Shown: in pieces, positions 6,479-13,333 of the stretch
Numbering within the stretch: the first letter of the stretch is position 1
Layout of the letters: every line of letters begins with the position of its first letter
DNA from: DASYQV01 sp036005125
GTDB taxonomy: Bacteria; Acidobacteriota; Vicinamibacteria; Vicinamibacterales; UBA2999
DNA length: 16,500 nucleotides
Reading direction: 5' to 3'
Assembly (NCBI GenBank): GCA_036005125.1
Contig: DASYQV010000188.1
Span: 1 to 16,500, forward strand
Notes under the pieces: model-generated
The model's database searches: none
What the model saw: the letters and a program-made list of their open reading frames with translations, nothing else
Told to the model about the DNA's origin: nothing
Program-made: the position numbers and the translations under genes

Positions 6479-7750
6479 ATGCTCTCTCGTCGCAGCTTTC
6501 TGGGTTCGCTGGCTGCCGGCGTCGCGCTGCCGGGCGCTGCGGCCGCGCAAAAGGGCGCGGGCCTGCCGCCCTCGATCGCGGCGCTCACGCCGATGCGCGA
6601 CGGAGTGCACCCGATCACCGCAGCGGAGCGACGCAGCCGGATCGACAAGGCTCGCCGGCTCATGGGTCAGCACAGAATCGACGCGCTCATGCTGACCGGG
6701 GGCACCTCGCTCGTCTACTTCAGCGGCATGCGCTGGGGTCTCAGCGAGCGGCTGTTCGCGATGGTGCTGCCCGTCAAGGGCGAGGCGTTCTACGTGTGTC
6801 CGGCGTTCGAGGAGGGTCGCGCGCGGGAACAGATCTCCGTCGGGCCGCTCGGACAGAGCGCCGACGTGCGCACCTGGCAGGAGCACGAGAGCCCGTACGC
6901 GCGGGTTGCGCAGGGTCTCAGGGACCGTGGCATGGCGACGGGCCGGCTGGCGATGGAGGAAAACGTCCGCTTCGTCTTCAGTCACGGCGTCGCCGAGGCA
7001 GCACGCCGGCTCCAGATCGTCGACGGCACGCCAGTGACCGCCGGCTGCCGCATGAGGAAGGATGACCACGAGCTGGCGCTCATGCGGCATGCGTCCGCGG
7101 TGACGCTGAAGGCATACCAGGCGGCGTACGGCGCGCTCGAGGACGGGATGACGCAGAATGACTTTGCCGGTCTCGTGGCAACCGCGCACGAGCGGCTTGG
7201 GTATTCAGGCGATGCCGGCGTGCAGGTTGGCGAGTACTCCGCCCTACCTCACGGGTCGCTCGCCCCGCAGGTCGTGCGCGAAGGGACCATCCTGCTGATC
7301 GACGGCGGCTGCACCGTCGAAGGATATTGGTCGGATCTCAGCCGCACGTTCGTCCTCGGCAAGCCGAGCGACAGGATGAAGAAGGTGTTCGAGATCGTGT
7401 TGCGGGCGCAGACCGCCGCGCTCAAGGTCGCCCGGCCGGGCCTGTCGTGCGAAGCCGTGGATGCCGCGGCACGCAAGGTCGTGGAGGACGCCGGCTACGG
7501 CCCCGACTACCTGTACTTCACTCACCGCGTCGGCCACGGCCTCGGCATGGACATCCACGAGTGGCCATATCTGGTCAAGGCCAACAGGCTGCCGCTCGAG
7601 CCCGGCATGACGTTCAGCGACGAGCCGGGCATCTACATTCGCGGCGAGTTCGGCGTTCGCCTGGAGGACGACATGGTCATCACGGAAAATGGCGCCGAGC
7701 TTTTCACGCCGCAGAGTACATCCCTGGAGGACCCGTTCGCCAAGGGGTAG
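6479..7750 (+). CDS. Tat-exported M24-family (Xaa-Pro dipeptidase-like) metallopeptidase
   Basis: This 423-aa protein begins with a twin-arginine signal (MLSRRSFLGSLAAGVALPG, Arg4-Arg5), probably cut after AAA near residue 23, so it should act outside the cytoplasmic membrane already folded with its metals. The N-terminal creatinase/prolidase domain (about 45-190) precedes a pita-bread catalytic domain. All five expected metal ligands are present: Asp275 (LLIDGGC), Asp286 (WSDLSRTF), His353 (RVGHGLGMDIHE), Glu382 (SDEPGIYI) and Glu396 (VRLEDDM). The family cleaves Xaa-Pro or related N-terminal bonds. The ATG at 6479 is chosen because the signal peptide starts there; the frame stays open to 6284 only across element A. 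No strong Shine-Dalgarno sequence is seen. Its gene converges with the PmtA-like gene. Confidence 0.92.
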   Translation: MLSRRSFLGSLAAGVALPGAAAAQKGAGLPPSIAALTPMRDGVHPITAAERRSRIDKARRLMGQHRIDALMLTGGTSLVYFSGMRWGLSERLFAMVLPVKGEAFYVCPAFEEGRAREQISVGPLGQSADVRTWQEHESPYARVAQGLRDRGMATGRLAMEENVRFVFSHGVAEAARRLQIVDGTPVTAGCRMRKDDHELALMRHASAVTLKAYQAAYGALEDGMTQNDFAGLVATAHERLGYSGDAGVQVGEYSALPHGSLAPQVVREGTILLIDGGCTVEGYWSDLSRTFVLGKPSDRMKKVFEIVLRAQTAALKVARPGLSCEAVDAAARKVVEDAGYGPDYLYFTHRVGHGLGMDIHEWPYLVKANRLPLEPGMTFSDEPGIYIRGEFGVRLEDDMVITENGAELFTPQSTSLEDPFAKG

Positions 7751-7760
7751 GAGAGGTGTC

Positions 7761-7846
7761 GTTCCGGGTTCCGGTTCTGCGTTCCGGGTTCGAGTTCCAG
7801 TTCTCCGTTCGCGAACACAGAACCCTGAACCGGGAACAGAGAACGA
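7761..7846. repeat. Heptamer array C with inverted halves
   Basis: GTTCCGG-type units (7761, 7768, 7781 and variants) run to a central palindrome GTTCGCGAAC (7807-7816). The complementary type then follows: AACACAG, AACCCTG, AACCGGG, AACAGAG. A few units are 6 bp long. The two halves are imperfect reverse complements. It fills the gap between two convergent genes (stops at 7750 and 7847), a position suited to a bidirectional terminator, but no T-run is attached. Confidence 0.8.
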
Positions 7847-8539
7847 CTACGCGCGCTCGTTGATACACGTCACGAGCGACCAGATTCTCGGCACGTTCAC
7901 CTTGTCAATCGAGACGGGCCTCAGCTCGGCCTGCGCCAGAAAGCCCGGCAGGTCGAGATCCGACTTGAACCCGATGTGAACGGTGAACGGTGAAATCGCA
8001 CGCTCCAGGCGCGACAGGATGACATTGGCGCTGCGGAAGTGATTGAGGATGACGATGGTGCCGCCGGGCCTGCACACGCGCCGCATTTCACGGACCACTT
8101 GTACTGGATCCGGCACCACGCTCACCAGATACGGCGCGTAGACGATGTCGAAGGCGTCGTCGGCAAAGGTCAGGTTTGCCGCGTCCATCTCGATGAGCCG
8201 TACGTTACGCAGCCGTTCGCGGGCCACGCGCTCGCGCGCTTTTTCCAGCATCGAGCTCGACAGGTCGATGCCGGTGACCTGGCAGTTGCGCGGGTACAGC
8301 GATGTGTTGATGCCCGTCCCCACGCCGACCTCCAGAATCCGGGCGCCAGGCCGGATCGCCATGCGCTCGAGGGCAGCAAGGCGGCCTGGATGGAGCGTGG
8401 GGCCGTAGACCAGGTCGTAGACCTTCGAGAGTTTCTGGTACACCCGCTCCACGAAGGCGTTTTCGACTGCCGTGACCGAGAGGGCCCGGGTCCCGACGTC
8501 GGACCCGAAGTCGTTGTCCTCACGCTCGAACAGCGTCAT
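7847..8539 (-). CDS. Class I SAM-dependent methyltransferase, PmtA-like
   Basis: This 230-aa cytosolic methyltransferase most resembles the Rhodobacter-type phosphatidylethanolamine N-methyltransferase PmtA, which makes phosphatidylcholine precursors at the membrane surface. Visible features are KVYDLVYGPTLHPGR (39-53), the SAM motif ILEVGVGTGIN (68-78), Asp92 in VTGIDLSSSML, the acidic-loop motif MDAANLTF (118-125), VVPDPVQVVREMRRVCRPGG (141-160), and VILNHFRS, the NHF being typical of PmtA. About 30 N-terminal residues precede the usual family start. The ATG at 8539 has a clear GGAGG (8547-8551) at 7-base spacing. A good promoter lies 160 bp upstream. The substrate could instead be another small lipid or quinone precursor. 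It follows the YitJ-type methionine/folate gene on the same strand. Confidence 0.8.
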   Translation of the reverse strand: MTLFEREDNDFGSDVGTRALSVTAVENAFVERVYQKLSKVYDLVYGPTLHPGRLAALERMAIRPGARILEVGVGTGINTSLYPRNCQVTGIDLSSSMLEKARERVARERLRNVRLIEMDAANLTFADDAFDIVYAPYLVSVVPDPVQVVREMRRVCRPGGTIVILNHFRSANVILSRLERAISPFTVHIGFKSDLDLPGFLAQAELRPVSIDKVNVPRIWSLVTCINERA

Positions 8540-8737
8540 TCGGTGGCCTCCGCAGTAGCAGCGTCATGCGTGCGTAGTGTCATGGGAGGATTTCGGCGAT
8601 GGTGACGCGCGCCAGGTTCCCCGAATCCTCAGCGCTTGCAGAACTCGGCGGTCGAACGAGGCGTCGCATATAAGGTAGGCGTGTCACGACGAACGCTCGA
8701 CTATAGCGCCTCCCCTGCCGGGGGACAACCAGAAATG
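8540..8737. other. Leader region of the PmtA-like gene
   Basis: This 198-bp same-strand gap holds a promoter at its far end and a predicted 5' leader of about 150 bases. The leader carries two small ORFs in minus-strand order: 29 codons beginning at 8669 (MRRLVRPPSSASAEDSGN...), whose TGA overlaps the ATG of a 15-codon ORF at 8583 (MTLRTHDAATAEATE), whose TGA in turn overlaps the ATG of the methyltransferase. Neither has a visible Shine-Dalgarno sequence. I recognise no riboswitch. Confidence 0.4.
8700..8728 (-). promoter_or_regulatory. Candidate sigma70 promoter for the PmtA-like gene
   Basis: Read on the minus strand: TTGTCC (-35; 8728 to 8723), a 17-bp spacer, then TATAGT (-10; 8705 to 8700). 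The -10 matches consensus at 5 of 6 positions and the -35 at 4 of 6. Transcription would start near 8692. This suggests the methyltransferase is transcribed separately from the gene upstream of it. The GC-rich CCCC/GGGG palindrome in the spacer may belong to the end of the upstream transcript. Confidence 0.6.
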
Positions 8738-10600
8738 TCATCGAATTGCGTCGAGAACCTGGAGTGCGGCGTCGATCTGCCCGGAGGGCGCCGAGACGTG
8801 CACGCCCTGGACCAGCCCCTTGAGGGCCCGTGCCACCTCGCGGGCAATCGCCACGCCCTCGGCCACCGCCGCGTCCGCGGATTCTGCACGATGCATGCGT
8901 TCGAGCAACGCGTCGGGGACTTGCACACCGGGCACCTCGTTGGCCATGAACTCGGCATTGAGCACGCTTTCGAACGGCCACAGGCCCGCGAGCACCGGAA
9001 TGCGGAAGCCCTTGATGCGGGTCATGAAACGCTCGAACCCGGCAACATCGAAGATCGGCTTTGTGATCGCAAACTCTGCGCCTGCTTCGACTTTGTACTC
9101 GAACCGGCGCAGCTCGGCGTCGGGGTGCTCCGCGCCCGGATTCACCATGACGCCGATGTGAAACGCCGTCGGCCGGCCGAGCGGCTGGCCGCCGATGTCG
9201 AGTCCGCGATTGAGCCGCGCCACCACGTTGGTCAAGCCGATCGAGTCGACGTCGAACACCGCGGTTGCGTCCGGATAATCGCCCACGCTCCGCGCGTCGC
9301 CGGTGATGATCAGCACGTTGCGGACACCCATCGCGTGAGCGCCCAGCAGGTCCGACTGCATGCCCAGCAGGTTCCGGTCGCGGCAGGAGTACTGCAAGAC
9401 GGTCTCGATCCCTGCTTTCTGCTGCACGAGAACTGACAAGGCCAGCGCGCTCATGCGGGCGCCGCGCGCGTCGGGGATGTTCACCACGTCGACCCCGCGA
9501 ATCTTGAGTGAACGCGCCCGCTCGATGGTGTCCTGGCAGACGTGGCCTTTTGGCGGCAGCAGTCCCACCGCCACGGCAAACCGCCCCTCGGCCAGTGCCC
9601 GCGCAAGCTGTGACTTTTCCTCACGCGGGACGAGCGGCTGCTCGGCCGGCTCGACCGACACGGCCGGGGTGGCCGCCGACGGGGCGGGTGGCGCCGGTCT
9701 CTGGGCGGCCGCGGCACGTGCGACCGACGGTGCGAGCGCTTTGACCGCGAGCTTGATCTGGCGGATGTGCTCGGGCGTCGTGCCGCAGCAGCCGCCAACC
9801 AGCCGCACGCCGTGGCCGACGAAGCGCCGGGCGTAGGACGCCATGTATTCCGGCGACGACAGATAGATGTTCCGCCCCTCGATATCGCGCGGCTTGCCGG
9901 CGTTTGGCTGCGCCGAGAGCCGCCCGTGTGTCGCCGCCGCAATGCGCTCGATCGTCTCCAGCATCGGCGCGGGGCCGATGCTGCAGTTCACGCCGACGAC
10001 GTCGGCGCCACGCCGCTCGAGCTCGGGCGCGAACTGCTCGGGGGGCGTGCCGTCGAGACTGTGACCGTCCTCTTCGATGGTCATCTGCGCCACGATAGGC
10101 AGGCCGCACACGCCGCGCACGGCGCTGATGGCGGCCCCGAGCTCGTTGAGATCGCGGAACGTCTCGAGAATGAACAGATCGACGCCGCCTTCCACCAGGG
10201 CCTCGACCTGCTCGCGGAAATAGGCCTCGGCCTCGTCAACGCCGGTCTTGCCCCACGGCTCGATGCGGATGCCGAGCGGACCCAGCGCTCCGGCCACGTA
10301 CGCATGGTCGCGCACGGCGCGGCGGGCCAGCCGCGCCCCTTCGATATTGATGTCGCGGACCTTGTCGCTCAGCCCGAACGCGCGCAGCTTCACGCGGTTG
10401 GCGCCGAACGTGTTCGTCTCGACGACGTCCGCGCCGGCGCGCAGGTAGTCCTGATGCACCTCGGACACCATGTCCGGCTGCGTCAGGTTGAGCGCGTCGA
10501 AGCATCGGTTGATGAAGACGCCCTTCGCATAGAGCATCGTCCCCATCGCTCCGTCGCATACGAGCACGCGGTCGTCGATCGCGTCGAGAAAGGGCTTCAT
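8738..10600 (-). CDS. Bifunctional homocysteine S-methyltransferase / methylenetetrahydrofolate reductase (YitJ type)
   Basis: This 620-aa two-domain enzyme links folate one-carbon units to methionine synthesis. Residues 1-290 form the zinc-dependent homocysteine methyltransferase barrel: DGAMGTMLYAKG at the start, ETNTFGANR (61-69), and zinc ligands Cys206 (VGVNCSIGP) and Cys271/Cys272 (GGCCGTTPEHI). An Ala/Pro-rich linker covers about 293-325. Residues 330-620 form a MetF-like flavoprotein domain (RDRNLLGMQSDLLGAHAMG, ITGDARSVGDYPDATAVFDV, AEFAITKPIFD). There is no cobalamin or activation domain, so it is not full-length MetH. An oddity: the segment equivalent to FEFFPP (E. coli MetF) reads VGLLPP, so Gly346 occupies the catalytic-Glu position. 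The ATG at 10600 lacks an obvious Shine-Dalgarno sequence and abuts heptamer array D. Confidence 0.93.
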   Translation of the reverse strand: MKPFLDAIDDRVLVCDGAMGTMLYAKGVFINRCFDALNLTQPDMVSEVHQDYLRAGADVVETNTFGANRVKLRAFGLSDKVRDINIEGARLARRAVRDHAYVAGALGPLGIRIEPWGKTGVDEAEAYFREQVEALVEGGVDLFILETFRDLNELGAAISAVRGVCGLPIVAQMTIEEDGHSLDGTPPEQFAPELERRGADVVGVNCSIGPAPMLETIERIAAATHGRLSAQPNAGKPRDIEGRNIYLSSPEYMASYARRFVGHGVRLVGGCCGTTPEHIRQIKLAVKALAPSVARAAAAQRPAPPAPSAATPAVSVEPAEQPLVPREEKSQLARALAEGRFAVAVGLLPPKGHVCQDTIERARSLKIRGVDVVNIPDARGARMSALALSVLVQQKAGIETVLQYSCRDRNLLGMQSDLLGAHAMGVRNVLIITGDARSVGDYPDATAVFDVDSIGLTNVVARLNRGLDIGGQPLGRPTAFHIGVMVNPGAEHPDAELRRFEYKVEAGAEFAITKPIFDVAGFERFMTRIKGFRIPVLAGLWPFESVLNAEFMANEVPGVQVPDALLERMHRAESADAAVAEGVAIAREVARALKGLVQGVHVSAPSGQIDAALQVLDAIR

Positions 10601-10612
10601 CAGAATCTCAAC

Positions 10613-10676
10613 GGCTCGGGACTCGGGGCTCGGGTCCTGAGTGTGGGCTCGAGTCCCGAGCCTCGAGCCCCGAGCC
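10613..10676. repeat. Heptamer array D, long hairpin
   Basis: Units GGCTCGG, GACTCGG and GGCTCGG (10613-10633) are followed by a 20-base centre, then the complementary units CCCGAGC, CTCGAGC and CCCGAGC (from 10655). The 22-base arms 10613-10634 and 10655-10676 pair at 20 of 22 positions. It lies between the YitJ-type gene and the stop of the metallophosphoesterase gene upstream on the minus strand. It could act as a transcript end for the latter, although no T-run follows. Confidence 0.85.
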
Positions 10677-10695
10677 TGGCGAAACCCCGATTATC

Positions 10696-11376
10696 TTACT
10701 GGTCAATCTTTTCGTACTCCAACGTCTCGCCGTCGATCAACAGATACGACCGGCTGATCCGGTCGATGCAGACCGACCGCACACCCTCACGCCGGGTCTC
10801 CATGAAGCGGTGATGGTGACCACACAGGTGCAGCCGCGGCTTCAACGCGGCGAGCAGCTCGTTGATCGCCGGCTTGCCGGCATCGCGCCGACGCGGCCGC
10901 GGCCTGCCGGAGGTCGGCTCATCGACCACGATGAACGGTCGCGGCGCTTCGTGCGTGAGCAATACGTCGACGTTGTGCAGCCGCTTGCACGCCTCGACCT
11001 CTTCGCGCACGAAGTGACGCCGCTTGTCGTCGCGCGACGTGTGTGGCAGGCGCCCCGCCGCCGTGTCGAACCATGTGGGCGCGAACGTGCCGCCGAGGGC
11101 CGCAATCCGAATCGGGCCCGCTTCAGCCGCCGTGCCGTTCGCGACGAAGTGCAGGTTGCGAAGCGGCGTCGTCCCGGCCTGCCAGTCGGCGATACGATCG
11201 AAATTCTCGTTATTACCCTTGATCCAATAGAGGGGCGCCGGCGGCTCCGGATATTCGCCGGCGCGGCTCGCCAGATCGCCCACGCACACCCAGAAGGGCA
11301 CCTCAGGATGCCGCTCCATGGCGCGTATCATCGCGTCGAAATTACCGTGCACGTCGGCGAGGGCGCCGAATTGCAT
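10696..11376 (-). CDS. Calcineurin-like metallophosphoesterase
   Basis: This 226-aa soluble protein carries the full binuclear-metal signature: Asp8 and His10 in ADVHGN, Asp34 in CVGD, Asn55 in GNNE (54-57), His142 in LLTHEAP, and GHHHR at 186-190. This set defines the calcineurin-like phosphoesterase superfamily (Mn/Fe/Zn-dependent phosphomonoesterases or phosphodiesterases). The layout (DVHGN, GNNE, THEAP) resembles the subgroup annotated as DBR1-like or YfcE-like, but the substrate cannot be read from sequence. A basic loop GRPRPRRRD (157-165) precedes the last motif. The start is the ATG at 11376, eight residues before the first metal ligand, so a longer N-terminus is unlikely. No Shine-Dalgarno sequence is visible. 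Palindromic element B lies just upstream. Confidence 0.88.
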   Translation of the reverse strand: MQFGALADVHGNFDAMIRAMERHPEVPFWVCVGDLASRAGEYPEPPAPLYWIKGNNENFDRIADWQAGTTPLRNLHFVANGTAAEAGPIRIAALGGTFAPTWFDTAAGRLPHTSRDDKRRHFVREEVEACKRLHNVDVLLTHEAPRPFIVVDEPTSGRPRPRRRDAGKPAINELLAALKPRLHLCGHHHRFMETRREGVRSVCIDRISRSYLLIDGETLEYEKIDQ

Positions 11377-11400
11377 GGCTTCGAGTCAGGAAATGGCGGA

Positions 11401-11479
11401 CGTAGGCCAGGTCTTTAGACTCGGCGCGGCCGGGTCTTTAGACCCGGCGAGTGTGCCGCATCTAAAGATGCGGCCGACG
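11401..11479. mobile_element. 79-bp palindromic element B, related to element A
   Basis: Three palindromes lie in tandem: an imperfect one centred on GTCTTTAGAC (11411-11420), then GCCGGGTCT-TT-AGACCCGGC (about 11429-11448), then GCCGCATCT-AA-AGATGCGGC (about 11456-11475). The left end CGTAGGCC and right end CGGCCGACG resemble the ends of element A, and the right-hand hairpin differs from that of element A only in the two-base loop. It sits between the nuoI stop and the metallophosphoesterase start and might act as a transcript end. Its REP-like nature is inference. Confidence 0.75.
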
Positions 11480-11483
11480 AAAA

Positions 11484-11954
11484 CTACGAAGCCTGCAGCC
11501 TCGAGCCTGACGCCGCTGCAACGGGCGGGACGGCCGACGCGGGCGGCGGCACGAGCAGATCCGTCTTGTCCCAGATGAAGTCGTCCTTGCTGTAGACCGC
11601 CAGCTCGTAATCCTTGCCCATGAAGATGGCCGAGACCGGACAGGCCTCCTCGCAGTACCCGCAGAAAATGCAGCGCGTCTTGTGAATCTGGTACACCTGC
11701 GCATACCGGGGGCCGGCCAGCACGGTGCCGTCGTTCTCGGCGGCCTCGAGGTAAATCGCATCTGCCGGGCACGCAACCGAGCACAATCCGCACGCGACGC
11801 ACTTCTCGAGGCCGTTTTCGTCCCGCATCAGTACCTGTTTGCCGCGGTACTTGGGGAACATCGGCACCTTCTGCTCCGGGTAGTTCACCGTGATCGGCTT
11901 CCGGAACATGTGCTTGAGCGTGGTCGCGAAGCCGATGGCGAGCGCACGAATCAT
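11484..11954 (-). CDS. nuoI: NADH-quinone oxidoreductase subunit I (8Fe ferredoxin-type)
   Basis: This 156-aa protein is the complex I subunit that carries clusters N6a and N6b, passing electrons from the peripheral arm towards quinone. Two 4Fe-4S motifs are complete: Cys52/55/58/62 in CVACGLCSVACP and Cys95/98/101/105 in CIFCGYCEEACP. The N-terminus (MIRALAIGFATTLKHMFRKP) has the membrane-associating helix of NuoI, and TVNYPEQ and PKYRGKQVL are typical of the family. The ATG at 11954 has AGAGGA (11964-11969) 9 bases upstream; a TTG at 11981 is in frame but would place that ribosome site inside the gene. The C-terminal tail (about 25 residues, PPPASAVPPVAAASGS...) is Ala/Pro-rich and its last residues are encoded by heptamer array E. 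No other nuo gene is in view. Confidence 0.9.
   Translation of the reverse strand: MIRALAIGFATTLKHMFRKPITVNYPEQKVPMFPKYRGKQVLMRDENGLEKCVACGLCSVACPADAIYLEAAENDGTVLAGPRYAQVYQIHKTRCIFCGYCEEACPVSAIFMGKDYELAVYSKDDFIWDKTDLLVPPPASAVPPVAAASGSRLQAS
11488..11515. repeat. Heptamer array E inside the nuoI 3' end
   Basis: Four successive 7-base units, GAAGCCT, GCAGCCT, CGAGCCT and GACGCCG, share NNAGCCT or close to it. They encode the last residues of NuoI on the opposite strand. The array is short, so chance periodicity cannot be excluded. Confidence 0.5.
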
Positions 11955-11998
11955 GTGGACGATTCCTCTATAATCCCCCAATCATAACATCTGTAGAA

Positions 11999-13333
11999 TT
12001 GGTGGCCGGGATGCTGCAGGAGCCCAAATTCCTCTCCGCGGAGCAATTCCTGTTGACGACCCTCATCGTCAAGATGGCCGTCATGGCCGTCCTGGCGACG
12101 ATGGTCGCCCGCTATCGGCGCTTCCGACACATCCTCATCTTCGAACGGCGGGCCTGGCGCGACCGGCTGATCTTTACCTTCAGCATCGGGATCACCCTGA
12201 TGGCCGGGGTCACCGCCCGTCTTCTCCTCAACTACAATGCAGCCGACTTGACGCTGGAGGGTCCGTTCCTCGCCGGTCTCATCGCCGGCCCGTACGCGGG
12301 GGGGCTCGTCGGCGTGCTCGTCGGAATGCCGGCGCTCGTCGCCGGCGAGTTCATCGCGATGCCGTTTGCCATCGGGTGCGGCTTTGCAGGCGGCGGTCTG
12401 CGCGAGGCATGCCCCAAAGAGGCGATCTGGCAATTCACGCCGTTTGTCTTCATCGACCTTCATAAGCACGTATGGAAGAGCGTGCGCAGGTTGGAGACGA
12501 ACTGGCAGCTCGTGCTGCTGCTGGCGCCCATCGGCCTCGAGCTGCTGCGCCAGACGCTCGGCGCGCGCTTCGGTGCCGATCAACTCTTTTATCTACATGC
12601 GCCCTCGGTCGGCATGACCATCCTCGTCGCGCTTTCGACCGTGCTTGCCGTGGCGACGCCGATCAAGATCTGGAATAGCGCGCGCATCGAGCACCGCCTG
12701 CAGGAGCAGGAGAAACTGCTGCTGGCGGCGAAGATCGAAGCGCTCAAGAGCCAGATCAACCCTCACTTCCTCTTCAATACCCTTGCCTCGATCTCGTCCC
12801 TCATCCGCTCTCAGCCCGATACGGCGCGGATGCTCATCACGAAGCTGTCCGGCCTGCTTCGACGGCTGCTCCGCAGCCACGAGCACTTCGTCACGCTGCG
12901 CGAGGAGCTCGAATCGATCGATGAGTACCTCGACATCGAGGTCGTACGGTTCGGACCCAAGCTCGCGGTGCGGAAGGAGCTCGCGCCCGACACGCTCGAC
13001 ATCGTCGTGCCGAGCATGATCCTGCAGCCGCTCGTTGAGAACTCGATCAAGCACGGCCTCTCGCGGAAGGTCGGTACGGGCACGATCATCATCCGCAGCT
13101 GGCGCGAGCGCGGCCGCGCCGTCATCGAGGTGGAAGATGACGGCATGGGCGTCATGCTCGACCGTCTGGACCAGCCGGTGTCGAACGGCATCGGCCTGGC
13201 CAACGTCAGGGAGCGCCTGCAGGTCATTTACGGCGTCACGTATCAGCTCAAGCTCACGAGCGAACCCGGGCGCGGCTTTCGCGCTCGCATCGAGGTCCCC
13301 GAGCTCATGATCGCGGAGCAGATCACCGCGTGA
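11999..13333 (+). CDS. LytS-like membrane sensor histidine kinase
   Basis: This is a 444-aa kinase of the LytS/YehU class. Residues 1-225 hold several membrane segments with glycine-rich loops typical of the 5TMR-LYT sensor (EGPFLAGLIAGPYAGGLVGVL), with a polar insert at about 135-170 (REACPKEAIWQF...HKHVWKSV). A coiled stretch (HRLQEQEKLLLAAKIEALK) leads to the His_kinase dimerisation motif SQINPHFLFNTL with phospho-acceptor His256. The ATPase domain has Asn347 (LVENSIKHG), EVEDDGMG (377-384) and GIGLANVRERL (397-407). It should phosphorylate the LytT-like regulator whose GTG overlaps its TGA by 4 bases. Starts at TTG 11999, GTG 12002 or ATG 12011 are all possible; none has a good Shine-Dalgarno sequence. 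TATAAT at 11969-11974 may be its -10 box, though no -35 is visible. Confidence 0.9.
   Translation: MVAGMLQEPKFLSAEQFLLTTLIVKMAVMAVLATMVARYRRFRHILIFERRAWRDRLIFTFSIGITLMAGVTARLLLNYNAADLTLEGPFLAGLIAGPYAGGLVGVLVGMPALVAGEFIAMPFAIGCGFAGGGLREACPKEAIWQFTPFVFIDLHKHVWKSVRRLETNWQLVLLLAPIGLELLRQTLGARFGADQLFYLHAPSVGMTILVALSTVLAVATPIKIWNSARIEHRLQEQEKLLLAAKIEALKSQINPHFLFNTLASISSLIRSQPDTARMLITKLSGLLRRLLRSHEHFVTLREELESIDEYLDIEVVRFGPKLAVRKELAPDTLDIVVPSMILQPLVENSIKHGLSRKVGTGTIIIRSWRERGRAVIEVEDDGMGVMLDRLDQPVSNGIGLANVRERLQVIYGVTYQLKLTSEPGRGFRARIEVPELMIAEQITA

Noticed and set aside
9767..10813. 348-codon plus-strand frame
   Set aside because: It is antisense to the YitJ-type gene and crosses heptamer array D; no recognisable domain.
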